43,209 nt of DNA from an uncultured Oscillospiraceae bacterium (GCA_900764755.1 CAAFPE010000007.1:1-43209), one strand, 5' to 3'; positions 1-7,633 are shown, counted from the first letter of the stretch. Notes: generated from the letters alone by a model not told the origin. Translations and numbers: made by a program.

Positions 1-11
1 GGATCTGGGAT

Positions 12-190
12 CCGCCCCTACGGTGGTTCAGGCAAAATACAACAAAACCGGGGGGCGGGTCAGGAGACCCGCCCCTACAACGTCTCAGGCGGAACACAAC
101 AAAACCAGAGGACAGGCGGGCCAGTGTCCCGCCCCTACGGCGTTTCAGGCAAATCACAGCAGAACGGGACAGCGGAAGGGGCAAGCCCCT
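12..190. repeat. Degenerate tandem repeat, about three units of 57-60 bases
   Basis: Three successive units begin with CCGCCCCTAC at 12, 69 and 129, and each continues into a TTCAGGC/CTCAGGC stretch and a CACAACAAAAC-like stretch. Between units lie small GC-rich inverted repeats, for example GGGCGGGT (53-60) against ACCCGCCC (67-74), which could form short hairpins. No convincing protein is encoded here: the possible reading frames lack a good ribosome binding site and family resemblance. It resembles the short interspersed intergenic repeats common in GC-rich Clostridia, but the family is not identified. Confidence 0.6.
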
Positions 191-338
191 CCCCTGCGGC
201 ATGACCGGAAAACATCCTGCGGCGAAGGCCGGGACAGTCCGGCGCTGAACTATGCCGCCCTGGCAGGATGCCCAAAGAAAACGGGCGGAAAACCCAGGAA
301 AATTGGCGGGCCTGCGCTGAAAAAAATGAAAAACACCC

Positions 339-368
339 TTGACACACACGGGGGTGTTGATGTATGAT
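339..368 (+). promoter_or_regulatory. Sigma-A promoter of the S10 ribosomal operon
   Basis: A perfect -35 TTGACA (339-344) and a -10 TATGAT (363-368) are separated by 18 bases. Transcription would start near 375, leaving a leader of about 265 bases before rpsJ. It is the only strong promoter seen upstream of the ribosomal cluster. Confidence 0.85.
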
Positions 369-374
369 ACCAAA

Positions 375-640
375 GTCCCTGTATGGGACAACTGCGATGA
401 TGCGGGAGATTGCTCGGAAACGAGGTAACTTCCGCGGAGTATGTCCGAGCTAGAATCGGGCGGCTGAAGGACCTGGGCACGGCGTATATCGCTGTGGTTG
501 GGTGGAACCGGCCTGCTTGTCGCGCCGGTTTCTTTCATGCCACGGAGTGATACGCACGAGAACGTGGACAGGAACTTCACCGTACGGAGCGTGAAGGACA
601 AAGAAATTCACTTCGTATGTAATTAAGGAGGAAACAACCC
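375..640 (+). promoter_or_regulatory. Structured 5' leader of the S10 operon with a possible attenuator
   Basis: The leader holds a CTCG-GAAA-CGAG tetraloop hairpin (about 413-424) closed further out by GCGGGA/TTCCGC. A second hairpin has arms AACCGGC (506-512) and GCCGGTT (524-530) followed by a pyrimidine-rich TCTTTC. The second hairpin resembles a weak intrinsic terminator. Leaders of S10 operons are classic places for ribosomal-protein autoregulation (L4 in enterobacteria), but the ligand here is unknown. No leader peptide is evident. Confidence 0.5.
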
Positions 641-955
641 ATGGCAGCTCAGAAAGAAATGATCCGCATCCGCCTGAAGGCTTACGATCATCAGCTGATC
701 GACCAGTCCGCTGAGAAGATCGTGGAGACCGCCAAGCGCACCGGCGCCACTGTCTCCGGCCCCATCCCCCTGCCCACCAAGAAGGAAGTCGTCACCATCC
801 TGCGGGCCGTCCACAAGTACAAGGACAGCCGTGAGCAGTTTGAGCGCCGCACCCACAAGCGCCTGATCGACGTGGTCAAGCCCTCCCCCAAGACCGTCGA
901 GGCCCTGATGAGCCTGGAGCTTCCCGCCGGCGTGGAGATTGAAATTAAGCTGTAA
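641..955 (+). CDS. rpsJ: 30S ribosomal protein S10
   Basis: The 104-residue product matches the usual S10 length and shows the family's N-terminal IRIRLKAYDHQLID segment and the loop region PLPTKKEVVTILR. S10 sits in the head of the small subunit and also works with NusB in antitermination. The ATG follows AAGGAGG (625-631) at normal spacing. It is the first gene of the S10 operon, preceded by a long structured leader and followed by a 183-base gap before rplC, longer than the other gaps in this block. Confidence 0.98.
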   Translation: MAAQKEMIRIRLKAYDHQLIDQSAEKIVETAKRTGATVSGPIPLPTKKEVVTILRAVHKYKDSREQFERRTHKRLIDVVKPSPKTVEALMSLELPAGVEIEIKL

Positions 956-1138
956 TCCATCGTCTGAGCCATCGCGTACAGCGATCAGGCAAGGCGTGAG
1001 GTCAGATTGATTTCACCTTATCCCTTTGTTGTACCGCAGTCCGCCGCATTTTGAGGCGGACGGGTCAAGTCGCGAGAGCAATACCAGCTCAATGGGTAAC
1101 TCTCCCGACCAATAACCTTTATAGGAGGAAAATCCAAC
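956..1138 (+). promoter_or_regulatory. Hairpin-rich spacer between rpsJ and rplC
   Basis: A stable hairpin with arms GTCCGCC (1039-1045) and GGCGGAC (1055-1061) is followed by a second possible fold joining GGGTC near 1062 with GACC near 1107-1111. There is no T tract, so this is not an intrinsic terminator. No sigma-A promoter is obvious. A processing site or a ribosomal-protein binding site that adjusts rplC translation are the likely roles. Confidence 0.45.
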
Positions 1139-1864
1139 ATGGAGAAAGCGATCATCGGCAAAAAGATCGGCATGACCCAGATCTTCGATGAAGCTGGCCG
1201 CGTGGTCCCCGTGACCGTGATCGAGGCCGGCCCCTGCACTGTGGTGCAGAAGAAGACCGCCGAGAAGGATGGCTATGAGGCCATTCAGCTGGGTTATGAG
1301 ACTGTTCCCGAGCGCAAGCTCACCAAGCCTGAGGTCGGCCATCAGAAGAAGGCCGGTCTGACCGAGTTCAAGAAGGTCCTGAAGGAGTTCGCTCTGGAGG
1401 ACTGCTCCAAGTACGAGGTGGGCGACGAGCTGAAGGCCGACGTCTTTGCCGCGGGCGACCGCGTGGATGTCACCGGCATCAGCAAGGGCCACGGCTTCCA
1501 GGGCGTTGTCAAGCGCCACGGCGCCGCCATCAAGCGCATGACCCACGGCGGCGGCCCTGTCCACCGTCATCAGGGCTCCCTGGGCGCCGGCACCACCCCC
1601 GGCCACATCTACAAGGGCCGTGACGGCGCCGGTCAGATGGGCAACGAGCAGGTCACCGTCCTGAACCTGGACGTGGTCCAGGTCGATCCCGAGCTGGGCA
1701 TCATCGCCGTGCGCGGCGCCATCCCCGGCCCCAAGGGCGGCGTGGTGTTCCTGCACAACAGCGTGAAGAAGTACGTCGAGCCCAAGGGCGCCGCCGGCAT
1801 CTCCAACAACCCGCAGAAGGCTTCCGGCCGCAACCCGCAGAAGGCTTCCGCCCGCAACAAGTAA
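1139..1864 (+). CDS. rplC: 50S ribosomal protein L3
   Basis: L3 is an early-assembly protein of the large subunit near the peptidyl-transferase centre. The N-terminal MEKAIIGKKIGMTQIF and the central HRHQGSLGAGTTPGHIYKGR loop identify it. At 241 residues it is longer than the usual roughly 210. The extra length is a lysine/arginine-rich tail that ends in two near-identical 8-residue units (NPQKASGR, NPQKASAR) encoded by 24-base repeats at 1808-1831 and 1832-1855 with one mismatch. The ATG lies downstream of TAGGAGG. Confidence 0.97.
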   Translation: MEKAIIGKKIGMTQIFDEAGRVVPVTVIEAGPCTVVQKKTAEKDGYEAIQLGYETVPERKLTKPEVGHQKKAGLTEFKKVLKEFALEDCSKYEVGDELKADVFAAGDRVDVTGISKGHGFQGVVKRHGAAIKRMTHGGGPVHRHQGSLGAGTTPGHIYKGRDGAGQMGNEQVTVLNLDVVQVDPELGIIAVRGAIPGPKGGVVFLHNSVKKYVEPKGAAGISNNPQKASGRNPQKASARNK

Positions 1865-1883
1865 GGAAAGGAGAGTGTAAATC

Positions 1884-2504
1884 ATGGCAAAAGCGAATGT
1901 ATTCAACATGGCCGGCCAGCAGGTCGGCGAGATCGAGCTCTCCGAGGCTGTGTTCGGCGTCGAGCCCAACCAGGCTGTGGTCCATGAGGTGGTCAAGAAC
2001 CACCTGGCCAACTGCCGTCAGGGCACCCAGAGCGCGCTGACCCGTGCCGAGGTCTCCGGCGGCGGCAAGAAGCCCTGGCGTCAGAAGGGTACCGGCCACG
2101 CCCGTCAGGGTTCCACCCGCGCTCCCCAGTGGACTCACGGCGGCATCGTGTTCGCCCCCAAGCCCCGGGATTACAGCTACACTCTGAACAAGAAGGTCAA
2201 GCGTCTGGCCCTCAAGTCCGCCCTGTCCGCCAAGGCCGCCTCCGGCGACATTCTGGTGGTGGACGGCCTGAAGCTGGATGAGATCAAGACCAAGACCATG
2301 CGTGACTTCCTGAACGCCATCGAGGCGGGCAAGTCCGTGGTCATCACTCCTGAGGTCGATCAGGTGGTCGTCAAGTCCGCCCGGAACATCCCCGGCGTGG
2401 TCACCACCACCGCCAAGGTCCTCAGCGTGTACGACATCGTAAACGCCAAGCGCCTGGTGGTCGATAAGGCCGCCCTGGCCATCATCGAGGAGGTGTTCGC
2501 GTAA
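1884..2504 (+). CDS. rplD: 50S ribosomal protein L4
   Basis: The 206-residue product has the L4/L1e family layout: a globular N-terminus, then the extended tunnel loop with GGGKKPWRQKGTGHARQGS around residues 53-72. L4 lines the peptide exit tunnel and in some bacteria represses its own operon by binding the leader. The gene follows rplC by 19 bases with AAGGAGAG upstream, and its stop overlaps the rplW start (TAATG), which implies translational coupling. Confidence 0.98.
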   Translation: MAKANVFNMAGQQVGEIELSEAVFGVEPNQAVVHEVVKNHLANCRQGTQSALTRAEVSGGGKKPWRQKGTGHARQGSTRAPQWTHGGIVFAPKPRDYSYTLNKKVKRLALKSALSAKAASGDILVVDGLKLDEIKTKTMRDFLNAIEAGKSVVITPEVDQVVVKSARNIPGVVTTTAKVLSVYDIVNAKRLVVDKAALAIIEEVFA

Positions 2505-2797
2505 TGACCGCTTATGACATCATCAAGCGCCCCATCATCACCGAGCAGTCCATGGCTGATACTGAGATGAAGCGCTACACCTTCGAGGTGGCCAAGAACG
2601 CCAACAAGATCGAGATCGCCAAGGCTGTGGAGGAGATCTTCGGTGTGAAGGTCGCCAAGGTCAACCCCCTGAATATGCAGGGCAAGATGAAGCGCATGGG
2701 CGCCCGGCCCGCCGGCCGCCGTCCCAGCTGGAAGAAGGCCATGGTCACCCTGACCGCCGATTCCAAGACCATCGAGTTCTTCGAGGGTATGGTGTAA
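2504..2797 (+). CDS. rplW: 50S ribosomal protein L23
   Basis: The 97-residue product begins YDIIKRPIITEQS, the usual L23 opening, and includes the KMKRMGARPAGRRPSWKKA loop that contacts 23S rRNA. L23 sits at the tunnel exit and is the docking site for trigger factor and SRP. Its ATG overlaps the rplD stop by one base, so translation is likely coupled. Confidence 0.97.
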   Translation: MTAYDIIKRPIITEQSMADTEMKRYTFEVAKNANKIEIAKAVEEIFGVKVAKVNPLNMQGKMKRMGARPAGRRPSWKKAMVTLTADSKTIEFFEGMV

Positions 2798-2812
2798 GGA
2801 GGAAATTGAACA

Positions 2813-3646
2813 ATGGCTATTAAGACTTTTAAGCCCACAACGCCCTCCCGCCGTCACATGACTGTGTCCGCCTTCGAGGGCATCGATAAGAAGGCCAAGC
2901 CCGAGCGCAGCCTGACTGAGGTCCTCAGCAAGCACGCCGGCCGCAACAGCTATGGCCGCATTACCGTCCGCCACCGCGGCGGCGGCAATAAGCAGAAGTA
3001 CCGTATCATCGACTTCAAGCGCGATAAGGAAGGCAAGGCCACTGTGGTCAACCTGCAGTATGACCCCAACCGTTCCGCCAACATCGCCCTGATCGAGTAC
3101 GAGGACGGCGAGCGCCGCTATATCCTGGCCCCCAACGGCCTGAAGGCCGGCCACATCATCATGACCGGTCCCGACGCCGACATCCTCCCCGGCAACTGCC
3201 TGCCCATCGCCAACATCCCCGTGGGTGAGGAGATCCACTGCATCGAGCTGTACCCCGGCAAGGGTGCTCAGCTGGTCCGCGCCGCCGGCGTGGCCGCTCA
3301 GCTGATGGCCAAGGAGAACGGCACGGCTCAGGTCCGTCTGCCCTCCGGCGAGGTCCGCTATGTCCGTGAGAACTGCAAGGCCACCATTGGCCAGGTGGGC
3401 AACACCGACTGGGCCAACATCCAGATCGGCAAGGCCGGCCGCAAGCGCCACATGGGCTGGCGTCCCACCGTCCGCGGCTCTGTCATGAACCCCAACGACC
3501 ACCCCCACGGCGGTGGTGAGGGCAAGAGCCCTGTCGGCCGTCCCGGCCCTGTCACCCCCTGGGGCAAGCCCGCCCTGGGCTACAAGACCCGCAAGACGAA
3601 GAACCGCACTGACAAGTTCATCGTCAAGCGCCGCAACGCGAAGTAA
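2813..3646 (+). CDS. rplB: 50S ribosomal protein L2
   Basis: This 277-residue product is full-length L2, needed for subunit association and peptidyl transfer. The conserved C-terminal segment SVMNPNDHPHGGGEGKSPVG (about residues 222-241) contains the histidine close to the catalytic centre. The N-terminal RNA-binding domain includes RHRGGGNKQKYRIIDFKR. The ATG follows AAGGAGG, 15 bases after rplW. Confidence 0.98.
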   Translation: MAIKTFKPTTPSRRHMTVSAFEGIDKKAKPERSLTEVLSKHAGRNSYGRITVRHRGGGNKQKYRIIDFKRDKEGKATVVNLQYDPNRSANIALIEYEDGERRYILAPNGLKAGHIIMTGPDADILPGNCLPIANIPVGEEIHCIELYPGKGAQLVRAAGVAAQLMAKENGTAQVRLPSGEVRYVRENCKATIGQVGNTDWANIQIGKAGRKRHMGWRPTVRGSVMNPNDHPHGGGEGKSPVGRPGPVTPWGKPALGYKTRKTKNRTDKFIVKRRNAK

Positions 3647-3660
3647 GGAGGGAGTAAAAG

Positions 3661-3933
3661 ATGAGCAGAAGTATCAAGAAAGGCCCCTTTTGTGCTCCCG
3701 AGCTGCTGAAGCGGGTCGACGAGATGAATCAGACCGGCGAGAAGAAGGTACTGAAGACCTGGAGCCGCGCCTCCACCATCTTCCCCTCCTTCGTGGGTCA
3801 CACCTTTGCCGTCCACGACGGCCGCAAGCACGTGCCCGTCTATGTGACCGAGGATATGGTCGGCCACAAGCTGGGCGAGTTTGTTCCCACCCGCACCTTC
3901 AAGGGCCACGCGGGTTCCAAGACTGGTAAGTAA
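3661..3933 (+). CDS. rpsS: 30S ribosomal protein S19
   Basis: The 90-residue product starts MSRSIKKGPFCAPELLKRV and contains WSRASTIFPSFVGHTFAVHDG, both diagnostic of S19. S19 binds 16S rRNA in the head together with S13. It lies 14 bases after rplB with AAGGAGGG upstream, and rplV follows at similar distance. Confidence 0.98.
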   Translation: MSRSIKKGPFCAPELLKRVDEMNQTGEKKVLKTWSRASTIFPSFVGHTFAVHDGRKHVPVYVTEDMVGHKLGEFVPTRTFKGHAGSKTGK

Positions 3934-3947
3934 GGAGGAGAGAAACG

Positions 3948-4280
3948 ATGGAAGCAAAAGCCAACCTGAAATATCTGCGGATCTCTCCCCGTAAGGTGAA
4001 GATCGTCCTGGACCTGATCCGGGGCAAGGACGTGGCCACTGCCGCCGCGATCCTGATGCAGACCCCCAAGGCTGCCTCTGAGCCTGTGCTCAAGCTGCTG
4101 AAGAGCGCCGCGGCCAACGCGGAGAACAACCACCAGATGGACCCTGAGAAGCTGTATGTGTCCGCCTGCTATGCCAACCCCGGCCCCATCATCAAGCGCA
4201 TCATGCCCCGCGCTCAGGGCCGCGCGTACCGCATCAACAAGCGCACGTCTCACGTCACCATCGCGGTGAGCGAGCGCTAA
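3948..4280 (+). CDS. rplV: 50S ribosomal protein L22
   Basis: The 110-residue product has the L22 layout: RISPRKVKIVLDLIRGKDV at the N-terminus and the tunnel-lining hairpin near MPRAQGRAYRINKRTSHVTI at the C-terminus. That hairpin narrows the exit tunnel and is a known site of macrolide resistance changes. None can be judged here without an alignment. AAGGAGG precedes the ATG. Confidence 0.97.
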   Translation: MEAKANLKYLRISPRKVKIVLDLIRGKDVATAAAILMQTPKAASEPVLKLLKSAAANAENNHQMDPEKLYVSACYANPGPIIKRIMPRAQGRAYRINKRTSHVTIAVSER

Positions 4281-4295
4281 GGGAGGAGGAACAAT

Positions 4296-5132
4296 ATGGG
4301 ACAGAAAGTTAATCCCCACGGCCTGCGCGTGGGTGTCATCAAGGATTGGGACTCCCGTTGGTACGCCAAGAACGAGCTGGTGGGCGACCTGCTGGTCGAG
4401 GACAAGAAGATCCGCGACTACCTGAAGAAGACTCTGTACGGCGCCGGCATCCCCAAGATCGAGATCGAGCGGGACAATGCCAAGGTCCGTATCTACCTGC
4501 ACTGCGCCCGCCCCGGCGTCGTCATCGGCAAGGGCGGCGAGGAGATCAAGGCCATCGAGGCCAAGCTGGTCAAGATGATCGGCAAGCCCGTGGACCTGAA
4601 GATCGTCGAGGTGCGCAACGCCGATATGAACGCCCAGCTGGTGGCTGAGAACATCGCTCAGCAGCTGGAGAAGCGCATCGGCTTCCGCCGCGCCATGAAG
4701 AATGCCATGGGCCGCGCCATGCGCGCCGGCGCCCGCGGCATCAAGACCTGCTGCTCCGGCCGCCTGGGCGGCGCTGAGATCGCCCGCACCGAGCACTATC
4801 ACGACGGCACCATTCCCCTGCAGACCCTGCGTGCCGACATCGACTACGGCTTCGCTGAGGCCGCCACCACCTACGGCCGCATCGGCGTGAAGGTGTGGAT
4901 CTACAAGGGCGAGGTCCTGACTCAGGCCCTGCGCACCACCCCCCGCACCCTGGATACCAGCAAGCCCTACCAGGAGCGCCGCGAGCGTCCCCGCCGCGAC
5001 CGCCGGGACGGCGACCGCCGCCAGGGCGGGTTCAACCGTGACCGCCGCCAGGGCGGGTTCAACCGTGACAACAACCGTGGCCCCCGCCCCGCCGGTCAGG
5101 CCAATGCTCCTAAGGAAGGAGGCGCTCAGTAA
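4296..5132 (+). CDS. rpsC: 30S ribosomal protein S3 with extended repeat tail
   Basis: S3 sits at the mRNA entry tunnel. The KH-domain signature GVVIGKGGEEIKAIEAKLVK and the C-terminal RIGVKVWIYKGE identify it. The protein has 278 residues, about 55-60 more than the usual S3, through an Arg/Gly/Asn-rich tail. That tail contains a perfect 27-base tandem duplication (5013-5039 and 5040-5066) encoding DRRQGGFNR twice. RGG-like tails bind RNA non-specifically in other proteins, but a role here is only inferred. The stop overlaps rplP (TAATG). Confidence 0.97.
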   Translation: MGQKVNPHGLRVGVIKDWDSRWYAKNELVGDLLVEDKKIRDYLKKTLYGAGIPKIEIERDNAKVRIYLHCARPGVVIGKGGEEIKAIEAKLVKMIGKPVDLKIVEVRNADMNAQLVAENIAQQLEKRIGFRRAMKNAMGRAMRAGARGIKTCCSGRLGGAEIARTEHYHDGTIPLQTLRADIDYGFAEAATTYGRIGVKVWIYKGEVLTQALRTTPRTLDTSKPYQERRERPRRDRRDGDRRQGGFNRDRRQGGFNRDNNRGPRPAGQANAPKEGGAQ

Positions 5133-5563
5133 TGCTGCTGCCTAAGCGCGTAAAATACCGCCGCGTTCACCGCGGTCGCATGAAGGGCAAGGCCAGCCGC
5201 GGCAACACCGTGACCTACGGTGAGTTCGGCCTGATGGCCACCGAGCCCAGCTGGATCACCAGCAACCAGATCGAGGCCGCCCGTATCGCCATGACCCGCT
5301 ACACCAAGCGTGGCGGTAAGGTGTGGATCAAGATCTTCCCCGACAAGCCCGTCACTGAGAAGCCCGCTGAGACCCGAATGGGTTCCGGTAAGGGCTCCCC
5401 CGAGTACTGGGTGGCCGTGGTCAAGCCCGGCCGCGTCATGTTCGAGATCGCCGGCGTCTCCGAGGAGGTCGCCCGCGAGGCTCTGCGTCTGGCCAGCCAC
5501 AAGCTGCCCGTCAAGTGCAAGATCGTCAAGCGTGAAGAGACCGAGAAGGGTGGTGAAGCGTAA
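5132..5563 (+). CDS. rplP: 50S ribosomal protein L16
   Basis: The 143-residue product opens MLLPKRVKYRRVHRGRMKGK and carries MGSGKGSPEYWVAVVKPGR, which are typical of L16. L16 helps place tRNA in the A and P sites. The start overlaps the rpsC stop by one base and its own stop overlaps the rpmC start in the same TAATG arrangement, so rpsC-rplP-rpmC are probably translationally coupled. Confidence 0.98.
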   Translation: MLLPKRVKYRRVHRGRMKGKASRGNTVTYGEFGLMATEPSWITSNQIEAARIAMTRYTKRGGKVWIKIFPDKPVTEKPAETRMGSGKGSPEYWVAVVKPGRVMFEIAGVSEEVAREALRLASHKLPVKCKIVKREETEKGGEA

Positions 5564-5760
5564 TGAAGGCCAACGAAGTTCGTAAGATGTCTGCCTCCGA
5601 GCTGGAGAGCAAGCTGGTGGATCTGAAGAAGGACCTGTTTAACCTGCGCCTTCAGCACGCTACCAATCAGCTGGATAACCCCGTGCGCATCGCCGAGGTC
5701 AAGAAGGACATCGCCCGGGTCAAGACCATCATCCGCGAGCAGCAGCTCGCCGGCCGCTAA
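5563..5760 (+). CDS. rpmC: 50S ribosomal protein L29
   Basis: This is a 65-residue helical-hairpin protein with the L29 signature (ELESKLVDLKKDLFNLRLQ, then NPVRIAEVKKDIARVKTIIRE). It binds 23S rRNA near the tunnel exit next to L23. The gene is coupled to rplP through a one-base overlap and followed 15 bases later by rpsQ. Confidence 0.97.
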   Translation: MKANEVRKMSASELESKLVDLKKDLFNLRLQHATNQLDNPVRIAEVKKDIARVKTIIREQQLAGR

Positions 5761-5775
5761 GAGGAGGAATAGAAG

Positions 5776-6036
5776 ATGGAAAACAGAACTTCTTCCCGTA
5801 AGACCAGAGTCGGCCTGGTGGTTTCGGACAAGATGGATAAGACCGTCGTGGTCGCCATCGCCGACCGCGTGGCCCATCCTCTGTACAAGAAGATCGTAAA
5901 GAGAACCTATAAGCTGAAGGCTCACGATGAGAACAACCAGTGCGGCATCGGCGACCGTGTCCGTGTCATGGAGACCCGTCCCCTGTCCAAGGACAAGCGC
6001 TGGCGCGTGGTTGAGATCATCGAGAAGGCGAAATAA
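5776..6036 (+). CDS. rpsQ: 30S ribosomal protein S17
   Basis: The 86-residue product is an OB-fold protein with VVSDKMDKTVVVAI and the C-terminal GDRVRVMETRPLSKDKRWRV block typical of S17. It binds the 5' domain of 16S rRNA early in assembly. GAGGAGG lies upstream of the ATG at 5776. Confidence 0.97.
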   Translation: MENRTSSRKTRVGLVVSDKMDKTVVVAIADRVAHPLYKKIVKRTYKLKAHDENNQCGIGDRVRVMETRPLSKDKRWRVVEIIEKAK

Positions 6037-6048
6037 GGAGGTGCCGGC

Positions 6049-6417
6049 ATGATTCAGGAAGAAAGCTATCTGAAGGTCGCCGATAACACCGGCGCCAAGG
6101 AAATCAAGGCCATCCGCGTGCTGGGCGGCTCCAGCCGCAAGTTCGGCAACATCGGGGATGTGATCGTGGCTTCCGTCCGCAAGGCTCAGCCCGGCGGAAC
6201 TGTGAAGAAGGGCGAGGTCGTCAAGGCCGTTATCGTCCGCACTTCCCGTGGCGTGCGCCGTCCCGACGGCTCCTACGTCCGGTTCGATGACAACGCCGCC
6301 GTCCTCATCAAGGAGGACAAGAATCCCCGCGGCACCCGCATCTTTGGCCCTGTGGCCCGCGAGCTGCGTGACAAGGATTATATGAAGATCCTGTCCCTGG
6401 CTCCCGAAGTGCTGTAA
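6049..6417 (+). CDS. rplN: 50S ribosomal protein L14
   Basis: At 122 residues this is exactly the usual L14 length. It begins MIQEESYLKVADNTGAKEI and contains RTSRGVRRPDGSYVRFDDNA. L14 forms part of the intersubunit bridge with 16S helix 44 and is the target of the silencing factor RsfS. AAGGAGG precedes the ATG, 12 bases after rpsQ. Confidence 0.98.
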   Translation: MIQEESYLKVADNTGAKEIKAIRVLGGSSRKFGNIGDVIVASVRKAQPGGTVKKGEVVKAVIVRTSRGVRRPDGSYVRFDDNAAVLIKEDKNPRGTRIFGPVARELRDKDYMKILSLAPEVL

Positions 6418-6432
6418 GGGAGGATAATGAGC

Positions 6433-6747
6433 ATGAATAAAATGAGCATCAAGAAGGACGACCTGGTCGTCGTCCTGTCTGGCAAGGACAAGGGCAAGCA
6501 GGGCAAGGTCCTGGAGGTCATGCCCAAGAGCAGCAAGGTGATCGTGGAGAAGGTCAACATGGTCTCCCGCCACACCAAGCCCCGCAAGCAGGGCGAGCAG
6601 GGCGGCATCCTCCAAAAGGAGGCCCCCATCTACGCCTGCAAGGTGCAGAAGGTCTGCCCCAAGTGCAACAAGCCCACCCGCATCGGCCACAAGGTCGAGG
6701 GTGACAAGAAGGTCCGCATCTGCAAGAAGTGCGGCGCCGAGATCTGA
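6433..6747 (+). CDS. rplX: 50S ribosomal protein L24, zinc-ribbon form
   Basis: This KOW-domain protein shows DDLVVVLSGKDKGKQGKVLEV. It starts assembly of the large subunit. The C-terminus carries a Cys4 zinc ribbon (CPKC, then CKKC about 20 residues on), as in many Clostridia. Three in-frame ATGs lie close together (6427, 6433, 6442). GGAGG at 6419-6423 is only 3 bases from the first and 9 from the second, so 6433 is preferred, giving 104 residues. Confidence 0.95.
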   Translation: MNKMSIKKDDLVVVLSGKDKGKQGKVLEVMPKSSKVIVEKVNMVSRHTKPRKQGEQGGILQKEAPIYACKVQKVCPKCNKPTRIGHKVEGDKKVRICKKCGAEI

Positions 6748-6767
6748 GAGAGGAGGAGTGAATCGAA

Positions 6768-7319
6768 ATGGCTAACACCCCTAACCTGAAGAAGCTGTAC
6801 CAGGACGAGGTCGCTCCTGCTCTGATGCAGAAGTTCGGCTATAAGTCCACCATGCAGATCCCCCGCCTGGAGAAGATCGTGGTCAACGTGGGCTGCAGCG
6901 AGGCCCGCGAGAACGCCAAGGTGCTGGACGCCGTGGTGTCCGACCTGACCACCATCACCGGCCAGAAGGCCGTGATCACCAAGGCCAAGAAGTCCGTGGC
7001 TAACTTTAAGCTCCGTGAGGGTATGCCCATCGGTGCGAAGGTCACCCTGCGCGGCAACAAGATGTGGGAGTTCCTGGACCGCCTGTTCAACGTGGCCCTG
7101 CCCCGCGTCCGCGACTTCCGCGGCATCTCCGCTGACGCCTTCGACGGCCGTGGCAACTATGCCCTGGGCGTGAAGGAGCAGCTGATCTTCCCCGAGATCG
7201 AGTACGACAAGATCGACAAGATCCGCGGCATGGACATCGTGGTCTGCACCACTGCTAAGACCGATGAGGAGGCCCGCGAGCTGCTCAAGCTGGTCGGCGC
7301 TCCCTTCGCCGGCCGCTAA
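6768..7319 (+). CDS. rplE: 50S ribosomal protein L5
   Basis: The 183-residue product contains the L5 blocks QIPRLEKIVVNVG, TGQKAVITKAKKSVANFKLR and GRGNYALGVKEQLIFPEI. L5 binds 5S rRNA and contacts P-site tRNA. AGAGGAGG is placed upstream. It is followed after 15 bases by the small zinc S14. Confidence 0.98.
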   Translation: MANTPNLKKLYQDEVAPALMQKFGYKSTMQIPRLEKIVVNVGCSEARENAKVLDAVVSDLTTITGQKAVITKAKKSVANFKLREGMPIGAKVTLRGNKMWEFLDRLFNVALPRVRDFRGISADAFDGRGNYALGVKEQLIFPEIEYDKIDKIRGMDIVVCTTAKTDEEARELLKLVGAPFAGR

Positions 7320-7334
7320 GGAGGAGGAAACGTT

Positions 7335-7520
7335 ATGGCTAAGAAGTCTATGATCCTGAAGCAGCAGAAGGAGCCCAAGTTCTCCTCCCGCCGCTATAAC
7401 CGCTGCAAGCTGTGCGGCCGTCCCCACGCCTATCTGCGGGACTACGGCATCTGCCGTATCTGCTTCCGTGAGCTGGCCTACAAGGGCCAGATCCCTGGTG
7501 TGAAGAAGGCCTCCTGGTAA
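7335..7520 (+). CDS. rpsZ: 30S ribosomal protein S14 type Z (zinc form)
   Basis: The 61-residue protein carries two CxxC pairs (CKLCGRPHAY and CRICFREL), the zinc-binding C+ form of S14 found in most Firmicutes. S14 assembles late in the head domain. It is the last gene before the operon is interrupted by a 456-base non-coding stretch, whereas rpsH usually follows rpsN directly in the spc operon. Confidence 0.97.
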   Translation: MAKKSMILKQQKEPKFSSRRYNRCKLCGRPHAYLRDYGICRICFRELAYKGQIPGVKKASW

Positions 7521-7600
7521 AAACCGTTCCCGCCCGGGCAGGGGGCCGGGGCCCAGCCCCCTCTCCCCTCCCCCGCCGGCGTGGTCCAATACCGTCTTGA

Positions 7601-7633
7601 AAGGAACCGGCTGTGTCTCACAACCGGTTCCTT
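7601..7633 (+). other. Perfect hairpin without T tract after rpsZ
   Basis: The arms AAGGAACCGG (7601-7610) and CCGGTTCCTT (7624-7633) pair perfectly around a 13-base loop. The bases that follow are CCTAACAAAAA, so a classical intrinsic terminator is not supported. It could protect the 3' end of a processed S10-spc upstream mRNA. Confidence 0.5.

Noticed and set aside
23..367. Plus-strand frame of 114 codons before the S10 promoter
   Set aside because: It translates the tandem repeat and runs into the promoter, and its composition is unlike a protein.
5299..6690. Long minus-strand frame opposite rplP-rpmC-rpsQ-rplN-rplX
   Set aside because: It is antisense to five ribosomal protein genes and crosses their boundaries, with no independent start signals.
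7601..7633. Intrinsic terminator after rpsZ
   Set aside because: The stem is perfect but is followed by CCTAACAAAAA, not a T tract, so it is listed only as a hairpin.
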